Positions 51,835-62,127 of a DNA stretch of 64,000 nucleotides are shown here, piece by piece (positions within the stretch are counted from its first letter, which is position 1; each line of letters opens with the position of its first letter). The notes below the pieces were generated by a model, which saw only the letters and a program-made list of their open reading frames with translations, did not search any database and was not told the origin of the DNA. The stretch covers positions 62,001-126,000 of the forward strand of contig CAJQUW010001853.1 of the NCBI GenBank assembly GCA_907163375.1, given 5' to 3'. Origin of the DNA: Prostheceraeus crozeri (Eukaryota; Platyhelminthes; Polycladida; Euryleptidae). The position numbers were made by a program, and so were the translations under genes.

Positions 51835-52466
51835 CCTTCAACATAATCATTCAAAAAAAAATAACAAGTTCAGCATTAGAACATCTGCGTACTCATCCTC
51901 AACACAATTAGAACATTACGTACTCATCCTCAATACAATTAGAACATTATGTATTCATCCTCAATACAATTAGAACATCTGCGTACTCATCCTCAACACA
52001 ATTAGAATATTACGTACTCATCCTCAATACAATTAGAACATTATGTATTCATCCTCAATACAATTAGAACATCTGCGTACTCATCCTCAACACAATTAGA
52101 ACATTATGTATTCATCCTCAATACAATTAGAACATTATGTATTCATCCTCAACACAATTAGAATATTACCTACTCATACTCAACACAATTACAGCGATCC
52201 TCAACGTTTCAATCCTCACACTTTGCCATTCATGTTCAAATTAACAACTCTAGAACATTTAAATGTACCTAACCGAACTCACATCATCAACACATTACAC
52301 TATTCTCTTCACAAATAACACAAAACAGTACACTTGTGTTCGCAATCAACACTTCAAATAACAGACGACTACAACCACAAGATCAAGTTAAAAAACAAAT
52401 CGGTACATTAGGTTCAAATTCAAAATGTACTAATCCTGGGACAGTATGAGCCCTTTTAATACTACT
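51655..52466. repeat. Right terminal inverted repeat (812 bp)
   Basis: Reverse complement of 30221-31078; ends ...CCCTTTTAATACTACT. Contains the same minisatellite (51874-52190) and a TAGA/TATA microsatellite (51777-51835). Confidence 0.95.
51874..52190 (-). repeat. Minisatellite inside right TIR
   Basis: Same 31-32-bp unit family as at 30501-30845, about ten copies, with different copy number and unit order. Confidence 0.9.
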
Positions 52467-52472
52467 CCCATG
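52467..52472. repeat. Polinton target-site duplication CCCATG (right)
   Basis: Exact copy of 30215-30220. Confidence 0.95.
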
Positions 52473-53325
52473 CGTCATTGAATCTACTGAAAATCTATTC
52501 TTGAGAGAGAAAGGGATACTAAAAAGTAGTCCACCAATGTGGCATTGAAACTGTGCAAGATACATGACTGAAGTGAAGTGGTCGTGCTAAACATCAGGAT
52601 CACAGGGCGTCTTTGGGATCACACTATTATCACTGCACCAGCTGGTCGTATGGAAAAAGATTGAATCTTCTTTTAATTCGCTGATTGATTCTGTCGATAA
52701 TGTAGCTTGCGTGCACATCTAAACCGTCGTTTGTCAGGCCTACATGCAGGGTTGGCATATTTTTTTAAATACGAATTTTTGTGGTTTTTTAAATAGGTCA
52801 AATGCTTCACTGTATAATTTGGATTTGTGCAAGACATTTGAGGGTACGTTATTGTTACTGATTTCAGTTAATGGGGAAATTATTTGACATCAAATATCAA
52901 ATCGGATTTTCTGCTTAACCGGCATATGTTGTCCACCGTGGAAAAATGTATTATGGATTAATTCGTGCTGTTGTAAATTATTGGGATGATAAAAGATACT
53001 AAGATAGTTAAAAATATCACCTGATTGATTCTTATAATAGAAGCTCGATCAAAACCTGTGTCATCTTACTATTTTTCAATTATGCTACATTCTGTATGGC
53101 CTATTCCTTCTCTTATGTGCGTCAAATACATTCAATACTTTTTGCATCAAAAACTCTATTGTGCATTACAGACCGCAATATCATTGTCTATCAAAGAGAT
53201 ATCATAAATGGAAACTGATTGAAACTGACCAAACTAGCACAATTGATGGTAGAGGAACAATTACGACAGTTCTGTAGGCCGACATCTGCTGATGAGGTGA
53301 GTCTTTAAAATATGTGATTCTTTGC
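52473..53325. other. No gene; stub of the CAGGGTTGGC repeat family
   Basis: AT-rich. At about 52748-52800 CAGGGTTGGCATATTTTTTT resembles the ends of the hAT-like repeat at 59567-60680. Confidence 0.4.
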
Positions 53326-53667
53326 CACTGCCTCCGAATGTTTTGGTTTTAGCAGCATTGAGTTTTTCTGCTGTTAATCCTTGGAGCATTTCGTAGCAGG
53401 ATGACTTCGATCAACAGTTATAATGTATAAATATGTAGGGCTATTCTTGTCACTGCCTCCGAATGTTTTGGCTTTAGCAGCATTGAGTTCTTCTGCTGTT
53501 AATCCTTGGAGCATTTCGCAGCAGGATGACTTCGATCAACAGTTATAATGTATAAATATGTAGGGCTATTCTTGTCACTGCCTCCGAATGTTTTGGCTTT
53601 AGCAGCATTGAGTTCTTCTGCTGTTAATCCTTGGAGCATTTCGCAGCAGGATGACTTCGATCAACAA
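53326..53667. repeat. 125-bp tandem repeat, ~2.7 copies
   Basis: Copies start at 53326, 53451 and 53576 with CACTGCCTCCGAATGTTTTG; the third stops after TTCGATCAACA. Very few differences, so the duplication is recent. Confidence 0.9.
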
Positions 53668-53714
53668 TATATTCAATTAATATCAACGGTAAATTTCATC
53701 AATGTTTTGCTACG

Positions 53715-53942
53715 GCGTAGGTTAACTGTAATTTTATCAATAGAATGTGAGCGGTCTGCGAACCCACTTTATGCGTCAAGATCATACCCACAAGTTTTAT
53801 GATGTGTAAATTATACATGTTATAATTATAATGCAATATATTTACACATCATTAAACTTAGTTTCATCTTGACTCATTAAGTGGATTCGCAGGATGCTCG
53901 CATTTTATTGATAAAACTACAGTTCATCTACGATATATGTTT
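53715..53942. repeat. Foldback element with ~95-bp arms
   Basis: Left arm about 53715-53811 and right arm about 53847-53942 are imperfect reverse complements (both read inward contain CTGCGAA.CCACTT and ATGATGTGTAAAT). AT-rich loop. MITE-like. Confidence 0.75.
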
Positions 53943-54298
53943 TGGCAAAATATTGGGGCATGTCTAGAAAACATTCTAAAAATGTTTTAAGATAACATTT
54001 TCATAATATTCTCATGTATTGTCATTTGAACATATAACATTTTTGGAATGTTTTTATAGCAAATTCACGACATTTTCTGAAGTGTTAGAATGTTTTTTGT
54101 TGGGAATTCACGTAAGAGTTGTGTAAGATAATATCAGAGAGAAATTTGAGACATTTTATTAGAATTTTACCAAATAATTTGCTATTTGCTAAAAATTGGC
54201 AAATCATCAGTTATGTTAGATAAATATTTGATAAAATGTTAGTAGAAGTTTAGTAAAATGTTGTCAAGTATTTGCCAAATATTTAACAAAAGCATCTG
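53943..54298. other. AT-rich DNA before the gypsy RT fragment
   Basis: Contains recurrent TTTGCTAAA / TTTGCCAAA words. No gene. May be the far end of an element inserted into the gypsy copy. Confidence 0.35.
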
Positions 54299-54679
54299 GT
54301 GTGTTCGTTCCGGGCAGTTCCCTTTGGACTTCAAAGCGCTGTCAAACAAAACATCGACGAACTTGTCAGCAAAGGCATCCTGCTACCGGTCAGTTCAAGC
54401 TCCTGGGCTACACCAATCGTAACTCCTCTAAAGAGTGATGGTCGACCTAGGATTTGCGGCGACTTCCGAGTCACGGTCAATCCCCACCTTAAGCAAACAG
54501 CCAATACCACCAGGCAAGTGGAGGACATGTTCAATGGATTGGCAGGATCAATGGTCTTCTCTAAGGTGGACTTAACCAATGCCTACCTGCAAGTTCCACT
54601 CGACGAGGCTTCCAAAGAACTGACGACGGTGCACACCATTTGGGGACTCTACCAGTATCAATTCCTACCGTTCCCCTAG
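54299..54679 (+). pseudogene. Ty3/gypsy reverse-transcriptase N-terminal fragment
   Basis: About 125 codons starting 'FRAVPFGLQSAVKQNIDEL', then 'PIVTPLKSDGRPRICGDFRV' and 'FSKVDLTNAYLQVPLD' with the first catalytic Asp, ending at 'QYQFLPF'. This is exactly the part of pol that should follow the protease truncated at 28620. The rest of RT, RNase H and integrase are absent. Same strand and similar GC content as 27097-28620. Confidence 0.85.
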
Positions 54680-56719
54680 TTGCCGGTCCATGGATAATTA
54701 TACATGATCCATGAAATCTGGATAATTATTATATAAAAAAATTAAGAAACTCGCAAGAAAAATAATATTCAGTGACATATATTGATAAATAATTCTTGAA
54801 ACATGGTTAAGAAGTATGAATAAACTTTTTTGAATACAGTTTGTATGTTTTCATTCGAATTAATTTTTCAATCACATTTGCCATGGTTAAATCATCCATT
54901 ATCAATGAGTCTTGGATAATTCCAGTGACCAAAGATAATTCCAGTGACAAAGATATTTTAAAAAAGGGCATGATTTCTCGTGAAAGTTTTATTAGACGTA
55001 ATCAAAAAGCAGTGCTGAAACACTCTTACAACTATGAGTTAGTTATTTTCAAATAGGTATCTTTAATGGTTAAAACATCTATGATCAGTGACTCATGGAT
55101 AAATCACTGAAAATAGATATTATAAAAAGGCATAATCTCTCGTGAAAATTCATTAATGACTTACAGGCCCTAAGCAAATAAGAAAAAGTGCTAACACAAT
55201 TTTACATCTCTATGTCAAAACTTTGTAAGCGTTTTTGAATTTATATTTGATGGACGGTAAAAAGATCGATGATCAGTGATCCGTTGTTAAAAGAATGCAT
55301 ATGATAGAGAGAATGATATAAGATGTAATGAAAGTCATCAAAGAGAAACAGCCTATTCTCAAACGTTAAGATCGGATATTGACGAAAAGACTTTTTGTTA
55401 CCACGTGTATGATTTCTTCACCGTACTGCAATCCATCCAAAAAAAAATATTTGTTTACAGAGAAAAGTTTCAATTTTAATTTCACCCATTAAAATAGAAA
55501 ATTTTTTATAAGCCTTTATTTGACTAAGAAGGGAAAAACAGCTGGAAAAGTTAACACAGCAGTAGAATGTATTATATGGGCGGAAAGCAAGATAAATTTG
55601 TATAACGTGAAAAGGGAAATCCGTCGTATGTTGACCATTCCATTCCAATAGTCGCAGACTTGATTCTTTCAAATGCGAAAGTTTTGCGAATTACAAACAC
55701 TTCTCGTCAATGTACTATTGATCTAAAATTTTCACAAGTTGGATAATTTTGACGCCGCATTATGGTTTCAGTCACTGAGAATAATCTCTGAATTCGGGAG
55801 CGAGCATTTGAACCTCTTATTGTCATCTGCTAAGTGCGTGCGCGTTTTCAGGAATTTCTATCAAGCCTTTAACCAATTAACTTCTATATTTTTTCATTTG
55901 ATTGTATGATGAACTACGCAACTACGCAATAGACAGGGACATCACTTTATCACGAACATGCGTTGATGCTGTGTGAGCATGTGAACAGCTGATTTCGGTA
56001 TCCAGGAACTTGAAATATTTGTTACAGATTGAGAACTAAAACAAAAAATAATAATCACTCATACTTCAACACCAATCAACAATGAAACAAAATATTTATT
56101 GTTAGGCCCCTTCTTCCATGGAAATAAATCATAAACTTAATACTAACTTAATATCCGCGTTTGGAATTGTATTATTTTATGATTATTTGGTTTCTCGCTC
56201 TGCAGGTCACCATCAAGGCGTCAGGGCATAGTAGTGTCCACCAGTGCCCAATTCCGGGAAATTTATTATTCCGTTATCCCTGCTTATATTTCTAACACAT
56301 CTTAAAATGGACGAAAGTTGATAACAGCAATCAAACATCAAACATGACAGAGTACATGTGCTAAAGTTTTTTACTATATGCCCACAGTGATATAATAACA
56401 TCACTTTTTATTTATTTTAACACTGCGGTGCTTAATTTTATGGTAAGTCTATATAATTTCTATAAGTCTTGCTCAATAAGTTAAAGCATAGAGTGCCTAT
56501 ATAAATATACTCTATGGGTTTATTCATAAACAAAAAAAAATTGAAAATTGAAAATTTTTATTTGTTTTAATGAAAGATTCGCCCATTCTTGTTTAAAACT
56601 AAATTAACGGAAAGTTTCGTTGCCTTCGTCATCTACGGTACACTGAAATTAAGCTGACTGTCTCTGGTGTTTATGGGAGATTTGTGAATGGTGGAATATA
56701 AAAGAATCTCTTAAACATT
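54680..56719. other. No gene recognised
   Basis: About 2 kb, strongly AT-rich. No domain, no clear exon. Confidence 0.4.
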
Positions 56720-56767
56720 TTGAGGATATTGACTTCCTACGCAGCGGTGCTATTTTTTTCAACAGCA

Positions 56768-57028
56768 ATGTTCGGATCAAAAGAGGAGAAGAAAATTTAT
56801 GGTGGAGAGCAACTCAACTCAACTCAACTCGTTTCCCCCATGATGCTGGCGACATCGCGACGAAAAAGAACACCTGCAGAATCTAGATGCCTCATCCCCA
56901 CAGATCATTCCAATATTTATTTCAGTTTTCTTTATGAAAAATCAATTAATGACGAGAAATACTCCATCATAAATTTCAATTCAAGGTTTTTGCCGCTGTC
57001 AAAAGCAGAAAAGTTGAAGCTGAAAAAA
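56768..57028 (+). CDS. Weak candidate host exon
   Basis: Open frame from ATG 56768 ('MFGSKEEKKIYGGEQLNS') to a donor-like AAAAAA/GTAAGT (GT at 57029-57030). The last residues, 'LSKAEKLKLKK', fit an exon end. No family recognised and no acceptor verified. Confidence 0.2.
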
Positions 57029-57202
57029 GTAAGTAACTACGTTGGTTTAAGAAGAACTCAATCTATATCTTTTTTTTTAGCTGAAATATCATTCAAAAAA
57101 TGTTTAGAGGTTACTAGAATCTTCATTAAACGAACCATCGTGTATACAGCAATAAAACTTTTAACTCGGACAAGAGTAAAATTTAGTCTAGGGCATACAT
57201 AA

Positions 57203-58989
57203 TCAAATTACGTTACCGATACGAATTTATACGTGTCGATAGACACTCCCCTGTACATTGCTAGTTTTAGTCATGAATGTTTAGCATGGATTTTCAGTAA
57301 AACTGGCAGCTCCGGGAAACTCCGGTGTCACTAATATTTCGTAATACTTATATGTTTCTCCATATCTACTGAGAATTTGAAAGAACTGCAACATCTGCGA
57401 GAAACTACATTGCATGGCCAAAATTATAAAACGGTTTTTATTTCTAAATTTCATTTTTTCTTGAAGCTGTGATAAATAAAAAGTTAGAAATTGTGATTAT
57501 TCCGATCGAATGATCCCGGTGTATGTCAAGTTTCCAATTAAAATGAAGATCGAGTATCTTTTGTAATGCTTCCAGGCAAATGTACATATCTTCAATATTT
57601 CAAGACATTTAAATCTAGCCGTCTGGCTAGTAAGGTGTACCAACAAGTTTTGGAATGGCCTGTTCTGATAGAAAAATTTACTTGCATTTTTTTCGAGTGC
57701 AAACTCCTTAAAGAAAAACAAACTTTCCGAAACAAATCGATAATACAATCTGCAATGGGGTTATTTTACTGTTTTAGGGGGGGGGGTTGGGTCGAATACG
57801 GCTACTTTTTTCTTATGACCTTAATAAATTTTCAAATAAATGTTGCAAATTCCTTTTACCCTCAAATGTGCGTCCTGTGTATGTAGGCCTACTTAAGAAA
57901 TTTATAAGTTAATATTAGAAAATTCATTTTGAGTGTTTTAAGTTTGGGCGTGAAAACAGTAAAACTTGCAGAAGTGTCGAATGGGCTTGGGTAATTCGGG
58001 TCTAATTTTGTTTTTACAAGATCAAGTATGCTTACAGGTAAAAATATCCGATTTTGTAACTGCATAGTTAAATTCGACATACGTGGATAGTATTACGACG
58101 TTATAGCCTAAAGGTAATCTGTCGAAAAAAAATGATGAACGAAGTTTGTGGGAAGAAAATCACGACCTCGCCACTTACGTATTTATCCGATTTCAATTCA
58201 ACTGGTATGTATGGTAAGGCAATTTATCAGAGAATTCAATCGTGTAAAAGAATTTTGAGGTCAGTCATCTTTGTGAATAATACAAGCAAAATTTGCAAAA
58301 AAGACCAAAAAAAGTCTACACTATCATTTGCAAATTTTTGTCTCCTGAAGCCACATCAGAGAGTTGGTCAATATATTTTACTCTGGTATTTCCAAATACG
58401 CTCTACAGGGCTTTACTTTTCCGGAAAAAACGGATTTTCGGTTTTTTCTCGTTGGCTAAATAGTAGTAACTAGACCCAATTAGTACTGGCGTAGATTTAT
58501 AATGGTAAGTGAAGCGCAGCTTAGGAATGGTATACAGATCTCACGGGAGATCTTACATGCCTATCACATGACCAGTTATCCTGATCACACTCCTGCACCG
58601 AAAAAATTGTCATTTTAAATGATAGCCTCATAAAATAGTTCCAATATACATGTAATTTGATGTAGCCTGTTTAATTTTTAAAATCTTGTCACAAGTCATG
58701 TAGGCCACATGTGGACAATTCCATGTGTTCGTACGTTTCATTTTGGAACTATTTTCATGCATATCTCCAATATAAATGGTAATCTAATATAAACGCCATC
58801 ATGATAATATGGTAAATGGCTTCGATTAATACTGCGCTTATCATGGAGAAAATTTGGATCAATGCTGTTCGTACGTTTCGTTTTTTACTCATACTCAATA
58901 TTATCTTTCAGTTAACTTAAATTATCAAAGTTATTGTTGAAGTTTATATTTTTGAAAATCTTGATGCTGAGGATAGGCCTGTGTATGCC
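57203..58989. other. No gene recognised
   Basis: AT-rich. Open frames near 57566-57886 and 58132-58473 lack domain support. Confidence 0.4.
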
Positions 58990-59004
58990 TACTACGAAAA
59001 ACAG

Positions 59005-59165
59005 GGTAGGCATATTAAAAAAACCCATGGGTTTTTTGGTTATTTAAATAGCTTTTTTCTTGTTATTTTTTAAATCAGTCGTATTTTAATGTTCATAAGA
59101 CGAACTATCGATAAGCAATATGACTGGAATTTTTGACCTGACATTCCTCAATGCCTCAAGGAAGA
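59005..59165 (+). repeat. Partial copy of hAT-like repeat terminus
   Basis: Contains GGCATATT, AAACCCATGGGTTTTTTGG and a downstream block (CTATCGATAAGCAATATGAC) that recur at 59572-59740. Confidence 0.7.
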
Positions 59166-59283
59166 GAATCCTCCGGATTTTTCCGGAATTCCGGATTTTT
59201 TTGAAAATCATGTGGGTCATTTTTGAGATTCGTCAAAAAATGCAATAAAATCAAATAGGAGGGGGGGGGTTAAGTATAAAATA

Positions 59284-59555
59284 CATGGGCCCCTCTCAAA
59301 CCATGGACTTCAACTTCATAAAGTCTAACATAGGCCCTTTTTAAACCAAGTCAACTTCATTAAGTCATACATGGATTCCCTATTGATCCATGTCGACTTC
59401 CTAAAGCGAAACATGGACCCTTTCATTAAACTAAGTCTACTTCCTGAAGCGATGCATGGGCCCCCTCTTAGATAAATCAACTTCATAGAGCCATGCATGG
59501 GCCCCCTCTTGATCCATGTCAACTTCCTAAAGCGAAACATGGACCCCTTCATTAA
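59284..59555 (-). repeat. Minisatellite of ~45-bp units
   Basis: About six degenerate units built around CATGGGCCCC(C)TCTT / CATGGACCC and TCAACTTCCTAAAGCGAA. Because the unit is close to a multiple of three, the minus strand has an open frame of repeats ('KGSMFRFRKLTWIKRGPM'); coding is unlikely. Confidence 0.8.
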
Positions 59556-59566
59556 ATAGGGTTGGC

Positions 59567-60680
59567 ATATTTAAAAACCCCATTTGAAAAACCCATGGGT
59601 TTTTTGGGTTTTTTAAATAGCTTTTTTCTTGGGTTTTTTATTAAAAGGGTTTTTTAAATTAGTCGAAATTTAATATTCTTAAAACGAGCTATCGATAAGC
59701 AATATGACTTGAATTTTGACCTGACATTCCTCAATGCCTATCTCTGCCCGTGAATATTCAAGTGGTCGTGGTATATGTCCCCCGTCCTTCATTTATGAAT
59801 GCATGATAATTAATACATTATAAATTCATTTCAAAAAATATGAATAATCGAATGAATGCATTTCGAGCACTCTCAAATCAGCTTGAAAATTTTAGTAAAT
59901 TTACGAAATGGAACTTCTGCGGCCTTGCTTTTACGGCGCGAAGTCCCACTTTGTAGCACAAAATTCGCTACATACGTTACACCGGTACATTGTTGTATGG
60001 TTTAACTGTTAGCTACCGGTAAAGTTTCATTATTACAACTCTCTCGTTTTCGCTTATTTTGTTAAAACATATCGGCACATCAGTTGACCACTTGACCACG
60101 AAAAAATATATATAATCCAAGTTAACGTTCAACAAATCACACAGTCAACAGTCAAGAGGAAATTTAAATCTCGTTACCGGATTTTTCAATTATTGATGAA
60201 TAAATGATGGTAAATTTAGGTAAAATGTAAAAGACCATCTATCAGGTTATATGAAAATCGTACCAGCTATGCATATGCATGTGCATTGCGAAGGCATACC
60301 GGCTATCGATATATTGCCCACGTATAATTAATTATAAATAGTGGCATTAGTGCCCTAACGACAGTTCATGATATGAAACTAGTCCTCATAATAATACACA
60401 AAGATATCGATTTATGATACCTGTAACGATTACGATGTGATTTCGATTACACTGATCATACGATACGATCAAACTAGCTTGTAGATAGTAGTAATAGTTG
60501 TCTTGTTGGGGATGTGCGAATAAATTGATAATACAGGGGAAAATGAGAGCAATGTTCAAAATATTTAAAAAACCCAAGTACTTGTATTCTAAAAAACCAA
60601 GGGAAAACCCACATATTTAAATAACCCATGAGTTTTTTGGGTTTTTTTAAATCGGGTTGGGTTTTTTACCAACCCTGACG
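59567..60680. mobile_element. Non-autonomous hAT-like element (~1.1 kb)
   Basis: Left end AGGGTTGGCATATTTAAAAA and right end TTTTTTACCAACCCTGACG are inverted, and both sides carry AAACCC(A)TGGGTTTTTT-type blocks. hAT elements often begin CAGGG.TGGC. No transposase inside; no exact 8-bp duplication was found at the ends I chose. Confidence 0.5.
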
Positions 60681-60734
60681 AAAAATGAGGTAAGCTTACA
60701 ATCATGAATTTTTGTACTCAGTAGTATTAAATAT

Positions 60735-61361
60735 GTGCAAGATCTTTGTTCGGAAACTTCCTTAGAGTCAGTTAATGTAATGAAAAAACGTCTGTATGAA
60801 AATGGATTTAAGCCTAACTCAATTACACCAAAATCAAAATCCAATACTAAAAGTAATGAAAATCAAATTAACCTTTGTGTTGATTTCATTAGTGATAGCT
60901 ACTTAAGAAAAATTAATAAACTGGTCAGTAAGTATGAACTTCCTGTTCGTGTTACCTGCAAACCCGGTCAAACTTTAGTTAATAGCATAAATACTATTGA
61001 AAACAATAACAAATGTAATTGTAAACTGTGCAGGGATATTGGACCTAAATATATGTGTAACGATAAATACATTGTGTATAATTTTGAATGTAAAATTTGT
61101 CATAAAAATTACATTGGTCAAACTTGCCGACCTTTAAAGTTACGGCATGATGAACACAGACGTAGTTTGAACTGTCAAGATCGTAAAAGTGCACTATCTG
61201 AACATTGTTTGACTGACCATGTCGATAGAATGATGAACATCGATAATTTCCAGCTTTCTGTCCTAAATAAACAAAAGAATTCGATGCAAACTAAAATGGC
61301 CGAAGCACGCTTCATAGCGTTGAACAAGCCACAAATCAACCGCAAACATGAATTGATCTAA
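60735..61361 (+). CDS. Penelope-like element: C-terminal GIY-YIG endonuclease
   Basis: 208-codon frame, non-ATG at the start in this truncated copy ('VMKKRLYENGF' near residue 15 offers an ATG). Residues about 95-160 read 'CNCKLC', then 'KYIVYNFECKICHKNYIGQ' and 'CRPLKLRHDEHRRSL', then 'SALSEHCLTDH'. This is the CxxC-linked GIY-YIG nuclease of Penelope-like retroelements, which nicks target DNA for reverse transcription. Reverse transcriptase is missing upstream, where the hAT-like repeat ends, so the copy is 5'-truncated. Confidence 0.88.
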   Translation: MQDLCSETSLESVNVMKKRLYENGFKPNSITPKSKSNTKSNENQINLCVDFISDSYLRKINKLVSKYELPVRVTCKPGQTLVNSINTIENNNKCNCKLCRDIGPKYMCNDKYIVYNFECKICHKNYIGQTCRPLKLRHDEHRRSLNCQDRKSALSEHCLTDHVDRMMNIDNFQLSVLNKQKNSMQTKMAEARFIALNKPQINRKHELI

Positions 61362-61419
61362 CGAGTCGTCACTGCCTAATCATTTTTATATTTAAGCCAA
61401 CTGCCTGTTCATTTACTTA

Positions 61420-61458
61420 CCCCCTTGATACTGTCCACCGTGACGAAACGCGTCGGGG
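61420..61458 (+). ncRNA. Hammerhead-ribozyme-like structure downstream of Penelope ORF
   Basis: Order of parts: CCCC (61421-61424), a CUGAUGA-like strand TTGATACT, stem II GTC/GAC around CACCGT, GAAA (61445-61448), palindromic CGCG, TC (61453-61454), GGGG (61455-61458) closing stem I. Stems and GAAA are intact; the CUGAUGA strand has two extra or changed bases, so catalysis is doubtful. Penelope elements are known to carry hammerhead motifs with very short stem III. Confidence 0.5.
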
Positions 61459-62127
61459 AACTTTATTTTTTAAAAAAATAAATAAATCGTCTAAATTGAG
61501 GGAGAGCTATCTTTTTGTATACAACGTGGAAAATTACAATCATGAAGTATAGAAAGATATCCTTAGATTTTAGGGCCCTCAATTTATAGGCTATTCAATA
61601 TTTTCTTGCAATTCTCTAAAATTATCACAGTTACTATTTAAGTTAAAAACCTAATCACAGGATAAATAGGCCTATATTAGTATGCCTAACACTTAAAACG
61701 TTACATATCCTGATATTTTATTTCATGTTAAACATATTGAAAGCCATAAAGTTACTTTTAGCAAAAGCTGAAGATCATAAATAGATGGTATTATGAAGAT
61801 CATAATTTCTTGGTATTCTCTTTCTTAGGGCGACAGAGTTTTCCTTACGATGTACGACAAATTATTTCCAGTGAGGTTAGTTTGCCGGGGATCTTCAAAA
61901 TTAATGACGGAATCAGCGACTATATTGGAAAACACTCTCAGTGATTGTGAAGACACTGACGACGTTTTGAGCAAAGTTTGGAAGAAAATGAAAAGTTAGT
62001 TTCGAACTCGTTTTCGTTGATGGTTTTGCAGCATTATTTGTTTTGCTTATAATCTGTTTGATGCCAGCTTCTGTTTCGAAAATTACGGTAAAATCTTCGT
62101 TTGATCCTCATACTGATCTTCATGTGA
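61459..62127. other. No secure gene
   Basis: A 49-codon ATG frame at about 61850-61998 follows an acceptor-like CTTTCTTAG and ends 'DDVLSKVWKKMKS' before a stop; it could be a short exon, but support is thin. Confidence 0.2.

Larger units (their letters stand above)
30221..52466. mobile_element. Complete Polinton/Maverick DNA transposon, 22,246 bp
   Basis: Bounded by inverted repeats starting AGTAGTATTAAAAGGG and by a perfect 6-bp target duplication. It encodes the full Polinton set: protein-primed family B DNA polymerase, retroviral-type integrase with chromodomain, FtsK/HerA-type packaging ATPase, adenain-like protease, major capsid protein and probable minor capsid protein, plus accessory genes. 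Polintons replicate by self-encoded polymerase, integrate through the integrase and probably form virions. Polymerase and integrase frames are broken here, so this copy cannot move alone as read. It interrupts AT-rich DNA nested in a gypsy element. Confidence 0.95.

Noticed and set aside
51650..51850. 66-codon ORF in the right TIR
   Set aside because: Arises from TAGA/TATA microsatellite; the mirrored frame in the left TIR is equally repetitive.
59325..59552. Repeat protein on the minus strand
   Set aside because: Open frame is a by-product of a ~45-bp minisatellite whose unit is near a multiple of three.
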